From: Fragilariopsis cylindrus CCMP1102
Taxonomy: Eukaryota; Bacillariophyta; Bacillariophyceae; Bacillariales; Bacillariaceae
Length of the DNA: 64,000 bases
Reading direction: 5' to 3'
NCBI GenBank assembly: GCA_900095095.1
Contig: FMBT01000332.1
Span: 124,001 to 188,000, forward strand
Below the pieces are notes generated by a model, which was not told where the DNA came from, made no database searches, and saw nothing but the letters and a program-made list of their open reading frames with translations. Below, one piece after another: positions 10,877-23,297 of the stretch. Positions within the stretch are counted from its first letter, which is position 1. The number at the start of each line of letters is the position of its first letter. Both the position numbers and the translations under genes were made by a program.

Positions 10877-12445
10877 CTACTTGTATTCAGTCAAAATATT
10901 GCCATCCAAATTATCGATAGCAGACATCGCAACAACCCAAACATGCTGACATGGTAGTTGACTCGGATTCATATACGGTAGTTGAATCGTAACTCCTCCC
11001 ACTCCTTCTTCTTTTCGTTGCCGCGAGTGCGATGATAATATTCTGACAGGTGGTATCTTCGGATCTTTGTCTTTGTGGCTATGGTCTGTTTCTATTCCCG
11101 ATATTATACCGTCGGAGGCTGATTCATCGGTGTGCTGTACTCCCAAAATGAAGGCTCTTGTATCATTCGAAGCTTCAGGACAGTGTAGATGTATTTGATT
11201 GTCTAAAGGCCATTGAGTCAAATGAGCGTACAATAGTGTATCATCTCTTGTGTAGTAAACAGTGTGATCATTCAAATCTTGATCACATATCTTCCATGAT
11301 TGAGTGTTGTAAATAGCCTGACCATTCACTTTCAACCAATCTCCTAATCCTAAAAGTCGATCGACAAAGATTGGTGATATTGTTCCATCTGCTGCTGGTC
11401 CAACATTGATTAAGATGTTCCCATTTCGTGCTACTGTCGTTACCATTTCATCGATCAGTTCTTTCGTTGTCAAATAATCAGAAATTTTTGCCTTGCGATT
11501 CCAACCCCAACTATTCTTATCTAGGGTCATAGCGTTTTCCCATTTGTGTTCATTAGTCCGGTTGGGAAGATATCTATCATGGCAGTTCAAAAACGAACCA
11601 TGCTTGCAGTTTGAATCTGTCCCCAACGGTCGTTCCATACGACACTATCCTTGACACTAGAGTTAGTGGCAAGCCATGCCAAAAATTCTTTAGACTTCCA
11701 ATACTCGCTATTTGCATTCCAATCCCCATCGCTCCAAATTATTTCAGGTTTATATTTCTCGACCAATTCGTACAGCTCGGGCATAGTTTTCGTGTCAGTA
11801 AAGACATGACTTGTCAAGTTGTTATTAATATCATGTTTAAGCAATGGATTGTACCATTCCAGTAATGAGTGATATACACCGAACTTGAGCTGATTGTTTG
11901 TTTGAATCGACTTTACCTTAGGATTACGGATTGCCTTCGCAAGCTCTCCAACAAGATCGCGTTTTGGACCTTTTTCCATTGAATTCCACATATATGTCGT
12001 TCCTATCTCACGAGAATCCCATTACAAAAGCCTTCATGATGTTTGCTTGTCAGGACAACATATTGTGCTCCACTTGTGCAAATATCTCAGCCCAATAATC
12101 TGGTTCGTAGAATGTTGCATCAAAGCGCGACGCATACTCAGAATAGGCGAATCCCTTTTTTTCGGTTCTGTCAATGAAATCAATGTATTCTTGCTGATGA
12201 TGTTTCGCACCTCCTTGTTGCCAATTATACCAGAACCATTCTGATTTAAAAGCAGGAACAGAGAATACACCCCAATGAATAAAAATTCCGACTTTACCAC
12301 TGCCAAACCACTTTGGAATTTCTCTCTGATCTAAACTTTCCCAAGTCGCTTCATACCCGTATGCGAAGCAGACACGAGGGAGAATCGCAACAATGCAATG
12401 GCAAATCACAATGATAAAACGAGCAACGATACTACGAGACAACAT
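10877..12445 (-). CDS. Secreted alpha-L-fucosidase, glycoside hydrolase family 29
   Basis: Predicted to hydrolyse terminal alpha-L-fucosyl residues of glycans or fucose-rich polysaccharides. The start at 12445 begins a hydrophobic signal peptide (MLSRSIVARFIIVICHC...). GH29 hallmarks in order: WFGSGKVGIFIHWG, SEWFWYNW, YVVLTSKHHEGF, WNSMEKGPKRDLVGEL, IIWSDGDW (holding the expected catalytic nucleophile Asp), HKWENAMTLD with NSWGW, and a C-terminal beta domain. Three one-base losses interrupt the frame, at about 12072 (AA), 12020 (T) and 11622 (GGGG). Each restores a conserved GH29 motif when read across, so a sequence error is more likely than decay. About 523 residues, normal for the family. 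The C-terminal part (11638-10877) is open and ends ILTEYK. No intron is needed. The GH3 gene at 20.4-23.3 kb is another secreted glycosidase. Confidence 0.88.
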
Positions 12446-12839
12446 CTTGCTGGTTCGACGTCAAAATATTAGATGAAGGTATAAAATTTATTCGGAAGAG
12501 ACGAACTCAATTTTGTTGTGGCTACTAATAGAATACAGTAGATAAGTAAGTTATGTCGTGATGGACGAAAGATCTAAGATTTTATTATGTTCTTTTCAAA
12601 AGGTGAAAGTACTAGTGAAGCTTTTTGTTTCAATTGCGGTGAAAATACCGTTGGAATCATCCAAGAGAGGTATTTTTTGATTTGATGTCATTTTAATTAC
12701 AGTAATGTTTGTTTACGAAATTTTAACTCAGAAATCAAATAACAGATAGACAATCACGAAGAGTTGGTTAGTAGCTAGCTAGAGTAATTGTTTGTTACTC
12801 AAGCTCTTGATAGGGACCGCAAAAAACGATATAGACAAG
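12446..12839. other. Divergent intergenic region
   Basis: Between the 5' ends of the fucosidase gene and the gene at 12840. No gene or clear regulatory motif recognised. Confidence 0.5.
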
Positions 12840-14260
12840 ATGGCGGCACGATTATTAGCATCAGAAGAACTGGTCAAAGAACTTGCATCGGGAAGAATTT
12901 CTTCTTTCGAAATTTCTGAGAACCAACGAGCATTTAAAATGCCACCTTTGTCTACTTGGTAGGGGTTTTGATTGCCGAAGAAGTACTGTATCAGCGAAAA
13001 AAATCGGTTCGTACAATAAGAGATGAACGTTTTGCCGATTTTCAGAAACAGTATCTTGCCTCATCAGCAGTGCGCAGTAGTGACGATCGTAGAAGTAATA
13101 GTAATAACAGCGATAAAGAAACAAATACATTACTTGTAGAACCCTCACCAAAGATTTTTATATTGACTGCAGGACTTCACCCGACTAAAGAGCTACAGGC
13201 AATAGTAAATCAAGATCTATTGAAGGTATGCGAACAGTTAGAATCCGTAGCAAATGAAGCAAGAGATGCATTATTAAGAGAGGAAGCGCGATCATCATCA
13301 TCGTCGTCGTCGTCATCATCTAAAGGAATCAATCAGCAACGAACTAACAGTAAACACAAACAACATAAAAAGAACCGCTCACTGCAGAAAATACCTGTAA
13401 CGAAAATCTCCCCAGAAAATGACGAAGAGGAGCCTGTTAGTAATAATAAAACATCACCCAAGACGACAGAAGAAGTTATGGCAATGAAAATACAGAATTC
13501 CATCGTCGACAGTACAAGTACGGTGGAGGAGGATAAATCTTGGGTAGAAATCAAGAAAAATAATTGCCACACTAGTAGGATAAAAGGAGGTCCAACAGCA
13601 ACCATTAATTTGGATTGTGGTGAAAATAAAGAAGAAGTTGATGATTTGAAGTATTCGTCGAATCCCATCAAAACGACTCGGTCTATCTCGGTGACAAGGG
13701 AACAAAGACCAATGTTACATGCAAAGGAAAATATAATAATAAACAACGATGATCGGGCTACAAGTACTACTGATCTACTACCCGACAGTCAAGATGAGAA
13801 AGACTCCTCGTCAATAAACATAAATCATCCCTGTACGGAGAACACTTATTCCGTCATGAAAAATTCAAACAAGCTTCCTACAAGTTCGAATTCTAGTAGT
13901 GATAATGAATTTCGTACAATGGACTCTATAGAATTGGAAACGCACGATGATGGAAGGGTTGCAGTTCTTGAACAGAATTTAATAGATATAGAGCAGAAGT
14001 TGACAAAGGAAAGAATAGCGCATACCAATTTGATTCAGGGCTTACAACTTCGTTTGTACATCAGCGAAACAAAACTAAGAACATACGAAGATGCGTTACA
14101 GAACCATATTCAAGCCGTATCTACACTCAGCTGTAGTATCACTACCAAGAAAATTAGTGATGAAGACCTCATACCTAGCTCTCCTTCATTACTGTCAAAG
14201 ATCATAGAGACTAAGAGTAACAACAAAATTGACGATTCGCACTTGGGCGTGAATTTTTGA
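12840..14260 (+). CDS. Hypothetical Ser-rich, partly coiled-coil protein
   Basis: ATG at 12840 gives MAARLLASEELVKELASG and continues to PPF. A one-base loss in TTT at about 12947 then shifts into the frame that runs from about 12950 to 14260 (VYLVGVLIAEEVLYQRKKSV). Around 473 residues. The N-terminal 170 residues look folded and helical. The middle is low complexity with a Ser run encoded by TCA/TCG repeats near 13290. Near the C-terminus about 60 residues (VAVLEQNLIDIEQKLTKERI onward) form a predicted coiled coil. No recognised family, signal peptide or membrane segment. If the shift is real and not an error, translation would have to begin in the second frame. Confidence 0.55.
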
Positions 14261-14686
14261 TTCTACATGATATATTTCTTGTGGTGATAAACTTGTCGAC
14301 TTTTGTTGTCAAATGATTGGATCGGAGGGCTCGCATATTTATTTCGTGAGATGAATTGATGAGTGAGGTAATATTTCCGAAAAGAATATATATAGCAGTA
14401 GCTGCAATTCTCGTCTTTATTTGTATATATGCATTGTGCTCTTATCGTATGTATTGCCCAGAGCATTAATCCACGGAATAAGTAGACTAAGATTTTCTCA
14501 TCATCTGTGACCCTATCGACTGAAGGTAAGAATGGTTCCTATACTCCCCACCAAAGAACGGAGTATAACAGATAAGTAGTAAATTTATATGGTATGATTG
14601 TATTCCATGTAGAAAGCGAATACTAATTAATTGCTAGAAATTAGAACTACAGTAAATAATAAAATACAACCCCAAATTATTTGCTC
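14261..14686. other. Convergent intergenic region
   Basis: 3' flanks of two convergent genes. No further gene recognised. Confidence 0.5.
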
Positions 14687-17600
14687 TCAGGCCCAGTAGA
14701 TGTGCGTTACACTGAAGGTTTTGTCATTTTCACAACCTGTTATGCGGAAGGCAAATTCGATTTCCTTTTCTTCACCACCAGTAAGGCTCGGATCTTCTAC
14801 GATTGGTATCACTTCTACTACTCGTTGAATAACACCTGTCCTTTTCACGAACTCATCCTTTGTTAGCGATGTCACCTTTCCGTCAACCGAATACTCAAAT
14901 CGGAAATCACTACAATAGTCTGGTACTTTGGCTTTTTTCAGATTTCTTTCTTCTACTCCATGGTAACCAACGCTATTCCCTTGCTTTAAATCAGCTGAAG
15001 ACCTTAAGAAGGTTCTGTCGTTTTCCTCGTATAGCTCTCGTTTTTCATTATTCACTGAGTTCCACGATTTCGTCTTTGGATTAGACTTGGACGGATGCCA
15101 TGATTCAAACTTGAGGGCAATGAAGCCATGCTTTAATTCAGGTAAATTAGTCACCATCCATCCACAATATGAATCCATAATCAAACCGTTCCTTCCATCA
15201 TTATGATTGTAAAGGAGACAATTTTGATCGGAACCTTTGTTACACCATGAATCTACAGATCCGTCACAAAACCCCGAATAAGTATTTAGGTGGTAGCCCT
15301 TACCGACGGGTACGGTTGGATTCTTTTCAAATTTTGGTTTTGGATAGAAGTGTGAATAATCTGGAGAAAGATTTGATTTATAAGGAACCCCGGCCTCAAT
15401 GATACTCAAGACGTCTACGGCACCAACTGGAGGATGTAGATTTTCGTTGAAAACATCTGGAGGTTGATAAACGCTTTCAGGTGGATCATTTATATGTTCG
15501 ACCTGAGTTGGTGGCATCAAGGTACGGATGTTAGAGTGATCTGGGTACGCTCTAGGAGTAAATTCTGAGCGAGCTTTGACTGCTGTGTTGCACATGAAGG
15601 AAGAGAACTGACTTTCATATTCTCGACACGAGCCAACATCAGGTTTTAAATTTTCAACCTTGGTACGGACATTGTCATACAGAGGTGTGACATGCCAGGT
15701 CTCGTCTGCGAGTTCATAGTCTTTTGCTTCGTTCCACAAGGTCAATGCTTCTTTGAGTGCTTCTAGTATTGAAAATGCAATAGCCCGACCTTGTAGTTGA
15801 TGCTTTCTATTCCCAGGGTGCCACTTTGCTCGACCACCTGGTGCGGCATTTTGCTTTGTTTTAGGTGTAAAGTCATCACGATCAATCCAACAAACACCTT
15901 TATATTCATTTTCACGACATATGCCTGATATTTCGCCACCACAACGAACATATTGTGCCGCCCATGGCATTTTCTTGACATCTTCTAAAGTATCAGCCTG
16001 AGGCAGTGAACTTTGATCACCAACCATAAAAATATCAGCATCAGCATTTTTATTCAACATGGCAAGCACATCATTTCTTGTTGTCATCGACATAATCATA
16101 GGAACTTTTCCGTCTCCCAAAATTCCTTGGCGGAAGAACATATCTCGAGCTTTGGCCTCTTTTTCCGTCATACCTTTTGGTTCAATAAAGAAACAATAAA
16201 ACAACAACATAAGACATATGCACACGGATTAGAAACATCGAGGATTACGTTTTTCCGCAGTCAAACTACTTTTCTTTGTTCTCATCTCACAGTAAGATTT
16301 ATCAAAAATGAAATGTAAAACGTACCGGAATCCCATAATAGCATATCTACATCGTGACCAAGAATTGACTTTGTGGCAAGTCCGGTCTGAGTAGTACCAA
16401 GACCACCAAGACCAAAATTTCTAGATTGGTGCCGTACACCTAATCTAGAAAAAACACCTTCAAGAATCCACTGTACTTGTAACGTATACGATTGTTGGAA
16501 ATGATTGCCGTGCCCAGCTGCCGATGAATGTCCACCCATTGCAAATACAAACATATCTTCAGTCATCACAGCATGTAGAAGTCTACGCTTTAAATTTTCC
16601 CAACTAGTGGATGTTGTACATCCAGACTGCGAATTACATTTCTCTTTTTCCATTTTGTCGATCCATGCTTCATGCTTTTCAACGTGGAACAATTCCGATG
16701 ATCCGTCCTTCGGTTGCCCATACTCGTCCAAGATCGCAGTAATGGTACGATCCACTAATGAGATACTTTCCGGAAGGAATTTTGAGAGCCACTCCTTGTC
16801 AGTTTGCCAGGCATTGGTAGGGAATTTAATTCGAGGAACATCACGATTGGGATAACTGGAATAATAATCCTCAATGGGTCGTTCTTTCTTATCTTCCAGC
16901 CTCCAACTTCCCCATTTTTCAACCATAACTTTTTGATCTGCATCACTCATGGGACGACCACGTGGTGATAGGTGTGTCGGGTCGTATCTACTCCCGACTC
17001 TAACTCATCGACAGCAGTAGCAGCAACAGCCCTCCTCTTCAGCTTTTTTCTTTGCCTCCTCTTCAGCTTTTAACTTTACTGCAGCCTCCTCCTTCTACTT
17101 TCTTTTTAGCTTCCTCGTCTAACTTTGCTTTTGCCGCTGCATCCTCTTCGGTTTTTTTCTTTGCCGCCGCAGCCTCCTCTTCAACTTTCTTTTTAGGCTT
17201 CCTCGTCTGCTTTTGCTTTTGCGGTTGCATCATCTTCGGCATTTTTTTTTGCCGTAGCCTCCTTCTCCTCTACTTTCTTTTCGCCGCAGCCTCTTCTTCT
17301 AGTTTCTTCTTTGCCTCGGCCTCTGTGTCTATTTGTGCTTTGACAGCAGCAGCTTCCTCCTCTTCTGCTTTCTTTTGGACCAATTCTTCCTCTACTTTAG
17401 TATTTTCTGTATTCGATTTTTCGGTACTAGTCACAACAACGTTTGGTTTTTCTTTTTGTTCGATAGAACCATCGATCATTGCTATTTCGGACGACGACGA
17501 ATTTTTTTGGTGACCACTATGAATACTACTACTGTGAGTAGCTTCTTTAAATTCGATAACATCCGTTGCAAATAAAATCAATATTGCAAATAAGACAAAT

Positions 17601-17845
17601 GCTAATATCTTCCATACTTTCGAATTAGTATTTGTGTGTCTTGTTGTTGTAGTGTTGCTTCTTCCGCCACTACTACTTGTAGTACGGATCAGACCATCCA
17701 TTTCTTCGTCATCATCCTCATTCTCTCGTCTATTACCACTTAACTGATTAGTCATGATAGAAAGTCCGTCAATTGTTTCTGATATCAAACTTTTCCTTTC
17801 TTCTTTTAATTTCCTTTTTTCCTGCTTCTTCTTAATTTTCTTCAT
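14687..17845 (-). CDS. Type II membrane-anchored SGNH-hydrolase-like protein with charged stalk
   Basis: Minus strand from ATG at 17845. A basic cytoplasmic N-terminus (KKIKKKQEKRK) leads to one membrane helix (VWKILAFVLFAILILFATDV), then an Ala/Glu/Lys stalk of tandem KKKxEEEAAAKAKADEEA-type units, then a large domain. That domain carries FAMGGHSSAAGHGN, which resembles the nucleophile Ser block of GDSL/SGNH esterases, followed by LGGLGTTQTG and DVDMLLWDSG. A 152-nt intron (16174-16325, GTACGT donor, CAAAAG acceptor) joins LLWDSG to MTEKEAKARD. The C-terminal 500 residues contain many Cys and Trp and end in a beta-rich part. The stalk region (about 16985-17290) has several one-base gains and losses, so the frame is broken there although the repeat pattern is clear. 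The topology suggests a Golgi or cell-surface enzyme acting on the lumenal or outer side. Substrate unknown; the esterase assignment rests on one motif block. Confidence 0.65.
16980..17330 (-). repeat. Degenerate tandem repeats coding the Ala/Glu/Lys stalk
   Basis: On the minus strand, units of about 45-60 bp encode AAAKAK(A/L)DEEAKKKVEEE-like segments. At least four imperfect copies are visible. The region contains single-base insertions (about 17195, 17085, 17030) and deletions (about 17285, 16993) relative to the repeat consensus. Confidence 0.75.
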
Positions 17846-18315
17846 GATTTATTATTAGCACGAAAAATGCGGTCGAGATATATATGATGTGATGATGTTA
17901 CTGTACTGTAGATGACAATAACCAAGCTGTGTTCTATTTCGGATGATGTCTCGTCGCTCGTCGCGTTGATATTGAATATATTGAATATGTAGTGGTAGTA
18001 TTTTATATATTTCTTTATAAAATGTCGAATTTAAAGTTTTTAAAGTCATCTATCTCTACACTAATAATACTTAATACTTCGGATGACTTTATTTAAGGGT
18101 CTCCATTTAACTCGAAGTAGTCAAATTCAAACGTGGATTGAGGAGGAACAACAAAAGATTCTTTTCTATTTTGTTGTTCTTTTCTTTCGTCCTTTCAATT
18201 ATTGTCGAATTGTCGAATTGTACATACAACATACTGTACAATGTAGCCGACGAAGATACCATAACTTCGATGCACATGTGATGGTAGTGATAACTGTAAC
18301 CAAATTTTTTTAACA
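17846..18315. other. Divergent promoter region
   Basis: Between the SGNH-like gene and the nitrile hydratase gene. No coding sequence recognised. Confidence 0.5.
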
Positions 18316-20247
18316 ATGATATCGGCTATTAGAACACCCCCCAAGAGATTTCTTCAGCATTTTGCTACTACTCGCCGTGGTACAAGTACATGTCGCCGAC
18401 TGGGTGTTGGGGTGTGGCAGTGGTTGCCCAACTTGCACACTAATAGGATTTTTTCATTTGATTCTTCCTATCCGACTACTAATACCATTATGTCACATCG
18501 TTTCGTTAGTAGTACTTCCTCACTGACACAAGATTCTTATCAACAACATGCAGCATTACCTCATGACTTGGGTGGGTCAAAAGATAAAGAAAATAACGGC
18601 GCTATACCTATTGATAATAACGAAAAATTACAAGCATGGGAACAACAATGCCATGCCTTGTTTGCGGTCCTAGCTTCCAAGGGTGTCTTGAAAACTGATC
18701 AGCTACGACGTGCAGTAGAAAACTTAACACCTACACAATATACAACATGGAGTTATTATGGAAGATGGACTGCTGCTATGGTCACACTGTTGATGGATCA
18801 AGGTATGATTTCCGACAGTGATTTAAGGGAGGCTTTGTTTGGTCAGCAAAGGAAAAAAAATGATGATAATAATAATAATTCGTCGTCCTGGTCATTGCAA
18901 CAAACAACAACAACAGGACGACAAGATCCAACCATTACAGCACCACCATCACCGCCACTATTTTCTTCCGGAGATACTATTCGTGTAAAGTCCTATCAAG
19001 ATGGGGTGGAATGGAGACGACCACATATTCGTACTCCCGGTTATGTGTATGGTGTGAATGGAAGGATAGTGGACGTCTGTGGAAAGTTTAGTGATCCATC
19101 ACTGTTAGCTTTTGGTATTGAATCTCCTACAATTTGGTTGTATAGAGTGGTACGTTCGAACAGTAGTAGTTGAAGAACATATCATAGCTACAATATTGTT
19201 TCTCTATGCTACGTTTTTGGTTACTTTCTTCCTTTCTTTCGTAGCTTGAAGAAATATGGTAGTGAATGGCAGCTATTTTGCTATATTACGTATGTGACCT
19301 AATTTTATTCTTCTCGTATTTGTTTTTTCCTGTCTTTTCTCCTCCCTCTTTTATTAGGAAATGTCGATGCGAGATTTGTGGTCAGAACAAAAAATGATAA
19401 ATGATACATTGAGTATAGAAATTTATGAACACTGGTTAGAAGCATCGAATGTAGATTCCGGTCATGACGAATTTCAAAACATAGAACTCTTGGATCATAA
19501 TGATGATAGTAACGATTGTTCTCATCATGATAATAGTCATCATCATAATCATCGCGACGACGACGACGACGACGACGACGACAATGATGATGATGATGAT
19601 GATGACCATTTTCACTACGCACGTCCAGAAGTAGAGAAACGGGCTGTAGAAAGTGAAGGACCTCCAAGAGGAGGGAAAGACTTATTTCTGGCGCTTCTAA
19701 AGTTGTGTTAGACAAAGAACTTGCTTCGAGGGATGAGATCAGGTCCATGATAGAAAGTCTGGAATCCGCTGGTAGGAACTTAACTGGACGAATCTTAATC
19801 GTCAAGGCATGGATGGATCCGACGTTTGAAGAACATTTACTCGCTGATGCGGCTAGTGCAGCTTTAGAACTTGGCATTCAAACCTCCAATCCTAATGCTT
19901 CTACTGTACTCACTGTAGTACGGAATACACCCACGGTGCATAATCTTATAGTTTGTACTTTATGCAGCTGTTACCCATCGGGCTTGTTGGGTATAGCTCC
20001 GGTTTGGTACAAGTCCAGTGAGTTTCGTTCTCGTGCTGTTCGAGAACCTCGAGAGGTGCTGAAAGAATTTGGAACAATACTGGAAAACAATCAAAAGGTT
20101 CGAGTCCATGATTCTACTGCTGACCATCGATATCTAGTCCTCCCACAGAGACCGAAAGGTACAGAGAGCTGGTCAGAGGAAGAACTGAAACAACTTGTTA
20201 CACGAGATTCTATGCTCGGTGTTACCACTCCTACCCTAGTAGTTTAG
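18316..20247 (+). CDS. Fused beta-alpha nitrile hydratase, cobalt type
   Basis: Nitrile hydratase converts nitriles to amides. One polypeptide carries both subunits. The beta part (about residues 80-300) has HDLGG, YYGRWTAAM, SGDTIRVK, HIRTPGYVYG and, across the intron, LYRVEMSMRDLW. The alpha part (19705-20247) has VKAWMDPTFEEHLLADA, the metal-binding VCTLCSCYP at 19951-19977, VWYKS, REPREVL and LVTRDSMLGV. Thr in CTLCSC is the cobalt-type signature (Ser in iron-type). A His-rich then Asp-rich linker (19510-19611) joins the halves. The Arg-rich, acid-poor first 70 residues suggest an organelle targeting peptide. The 208-nt intron 19150-19357 (GTACGT...TTATTAG) is phase 0. A one-base loss in TTT at about 19690 separates linker and alpha frames. 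Order and linker match the fused eukaryotic enzyme known from Monosiga. A cobalt activator gene was not seen nearby. Confidence 0.9.
19510..19611 (+). repeat. His/Asp-encoding low-complexity linker (CAT, GAC/GAT repeats)
   Basis: CATCATCATAATCAT followed by (GAC)n and (GAT)n encodes the His-rich then poly-Asp bridge between the beta and alpha nitrile hydratase domains. Confidence 0.85.
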
Positions 20248-20436
20248 AGGGAGAGAGAGAAAGAGAGAGTACCGGTTTACTATTGATCTCATTTTAGACA
20301 GTCATTCTATTCAAATATCAATAGCTGAATATAATAGTAGACTTAGGTTATTGTTAGGTATGCATGCTGGTTCTTATAGTATGAGACTCTATCAAGATTT
20401 GCATTATCTCTCTCTATCTCTGAATTCAAAATCATA

Positions 20437-23297
20437 TCAAGATAGTGTTGTTGAGTGTCTCAGCTGTTGTGAAAATGCATCATCCTCTTGAATATTCAGT
20501 GAAGATACCACCTCCAAACGCCGTATCATGTGAGTATCAGCTACTTGTACTACCAGTTCGTAGCTTCCAGGAGATACTAATGAAGCATTGTTCGTGGAGT
20601 CCCACATGGCAAAATCCTTCCAATTCAGTTCGAATTCTATCGTCTCTGATTGCCCATGTCCAAGAAGCTTGTTTGTTGAAAGTCAATCAATTTCTGTCTA
20701 ATCTTTCTCTTCTCATTTCTGTCGACAGGGATAAAATCAGAAGATGCATCTTCGTTTATGCCGTTGAAAGGACGCCAAAACAAAAGTAACGTTTGGCTAC
20801 TACCAGGAGTGTGCGGACCAACATTCTGAACCGATAATTGTAGTCTTGTCGATATAGATTCGTGTAATTTTAAGGTAGGAGGAGTATTCTGATTGCTGTC
20901 CTCTACATAGCTATCGCTATCATCTATCCATTCAATTTTCCATTTACTATACGAAAGACCATGTCCAAATGCAAACTCAGGATTTCCCTGGTAGTACATA
21001 TGAGTTCTTCCAACACCAACCCTTAACCCCATTTCTGTTAGGGGTATTTCATGAACAAAGGATGATGGGTACATAGTTGCTGCGAGTTTTCCAGTCGGAT
21101 TATAGTAACCAAATAATACACTCGCGATGGCATCCGATGCTACTTCGCCTCCGTATCCAGCCGATACAATTGCACCTGCCTTGCTTCGTGCATTGCCTAG
21201 CGAAACACTACCGCCATGTATCAAAACAATGATAGTCTTTTCACCGGCCACATCCAATATGCTTTCCATCAAATTCGGTTGTAAACCTGGTAAAGTCGTT
21301 TCGTATCGATCCAATTCTTCTTTTTCTTGGCTTTGATCTAGTCCTAGTAGGAGAATCACAATATCAGATTCCTGGGCAAGCTTTTTGGCCCGTTCAATGT
21401 CCGTACTACTACCATCTTTTCCGGCGATGTCGCATCCCATTAGTGACTTGACTTGATCGGGAGATTTCATCCTTTCAATAGCCTGTAATGGCGTTTCGAT
21501 GCAAGAAAAGTCGTCGTCCATATTTCCATCACTGCGACACTTACATGGAGAGCCATGATAATTGCCAAAAAGTCCTTTTGTAGCATTAAAGTGAGGACCG
21601 ATGACAGCTAAAGACTTCTTTTCGTTTACATCAAGAGGTAGTAAATTATTTTTATTCTGCAGTAGTACGATGCTCTGCAATGCAGCTTCCAAAGCCAATT
21701 GACGATGCTGTGGAGACCCAATTGAGGCAATATCTTCCTGCGGATTATCCTTCTTCGGAGAATCAAACAAACCCAGACGAAATTGTATTCTTGCCATTCT
21801 TTCAAACGATTCATTAATGGTGGCTCCCGTGACTTGCCCTTCATTGTGCGCTTTTAGTAACCCAACACCGAAGGTGTTTCCGCAGTTGACATCAACAGAC
21901 GCATTCTTTGCCATTGCCTGAACAAACCGTGTTGTTTTCGTTAACAAAGCGGAGAGGGGAGAGTTGTAAAATGCAGTCGACACTGACTGTCAGACCTCGT
22001 ATCATAGCATATAATATGCAAATATAAAACAACATTCGTGGAGAAAAATGGTACTATCTTACTTACGGATGTCTGTGTATCATCAGTGGCAAAATTATGG
22101 CCGCGAACAACATCGCTCAATGCTCCACAGTCTGTTACCAAATATCTGCATCAGCAAAACACAAGAGATTGTAGAACGAAGATTGTCAGGAACTCGAATT
22201 ATCACCAATTTAACATGTATCATCGTAAAGGTAGTTATCTACTCACCCGGTGAAATTCCATTTCTCTCTCAGCACCTGCTGCAGTAGCCAAGGGTTGGCG
22301 CAGGCAGGAGCCCCATTTACTGCGTTGTACGAACACATTACACCAGCTGCCTTTGATTTGACACATTCTTCAAATGGCGGTAAATAGTAGTTATGCAAGT
22401 CTTCTTGATCGATTTGAGCATCAAAATTGTGTCGACTATAATTCCCCCAATGTTCCAAGGAATTTGCTAGAAAATGTTTACAGCAGGCACCTAATCGAAG
22501 CCTGCTACTACTACTACTACTACTAATAGAATCAGCATCGGTCCCTTGTATTTCCTCTACGAACGCTTTTGAATACTGACTTGTTAAGTACGGATCCTCA
22601 CCTGGGACCTCCTGATTTCGACCCCAACGTGGATCTCGTTGCATGTTAATAGTGGGTGACCTATAGATTTAAAGAGAGAGAGAGGGGAGAGGGTATGAGA
22701 GAATAGTAGAAATTGAAAATACGTCAATGAAGGTGTCACTTTTTCTATATTTTAAACAGTATTTACGGACCAATATGTTAGCCCATCTCCAATAGCCATG
22801 TCATGCTTACGAAGGTTAGATATGCTTCTTCCTTCAGTTCCGATGGCACCACCAACAAGACGATATAATGTACGATTAAAAGCATTGCCCATAGCAGATG
22901 GCGAAGGGAAGCTCGTCGGACATGCACATACATCTTCATATTGAACGCATGGTTCAAGAGGACCATGAAGACCTTCCGACCACCATTGATATGGAGGAAT
23001 CATAAGGTCGTCATAACCAGAAGCATTATTCCCCATCATAGTAATTTGGATTTCTATTGGAATACGTTTCACATAATCGTGAATTCTCTCATCTAGATTC
23101 TTTTTCGTGTCACAAAAAGGCAGTGTCTTAGTCTTAACCTGTGTACAAACATTTAACCACAATGGCTTTGCCGATATTCGTTGCGTTATACAAGATGCAA
23201 AAACGACAACAGCGATCATCGATAGAAATGGTGACATGCTAGTATCATAATGATGATGATGACGATGATGATGTAAATTAGAACGGAAGATCTTCAT
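20437..23297 (-). CDS. Secreted GH3 beta-xylosidase/beta-glucosidase, four exons
   Basis: Minus strand exons 23297-22771, 22660-22247, 22145-22067 and 21917-20437; introns of 110, 101 and 149 nt. The joins keep frame and restore GH3 motifs: YQWWSEGLHG, GDGLTYWSPTINMQRDPRWG, RNQEVPGEDP, CCKHF, GVMCSYNAVNG, FTGYLVTDCGALSD (the Asp of TDCG is the expected nucleophile), VDVNCGNTF, LLQNKNNLLPL and GYYNPTGKLAATMYP. The C-terminal fibronectin-III-like domain (HGQSETIEFELNW...) is reached after a one-base loss at about 20667. The protein ends at TGA 20439-20437. The motif set resembles plant and fungal beta-xylosidase-type GH3 (WSEGLHG, PRWGR). A signal peptide starts at Met 23297 or at Met 23237 (MSPFLSMIAVVVFASC). 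The first intron has an atypical GTCCGT donor. Predicted to release xylose or glucose from the ends of oligosaccharides outside the cell or in the secretory pathway. Confidence 0.9.
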
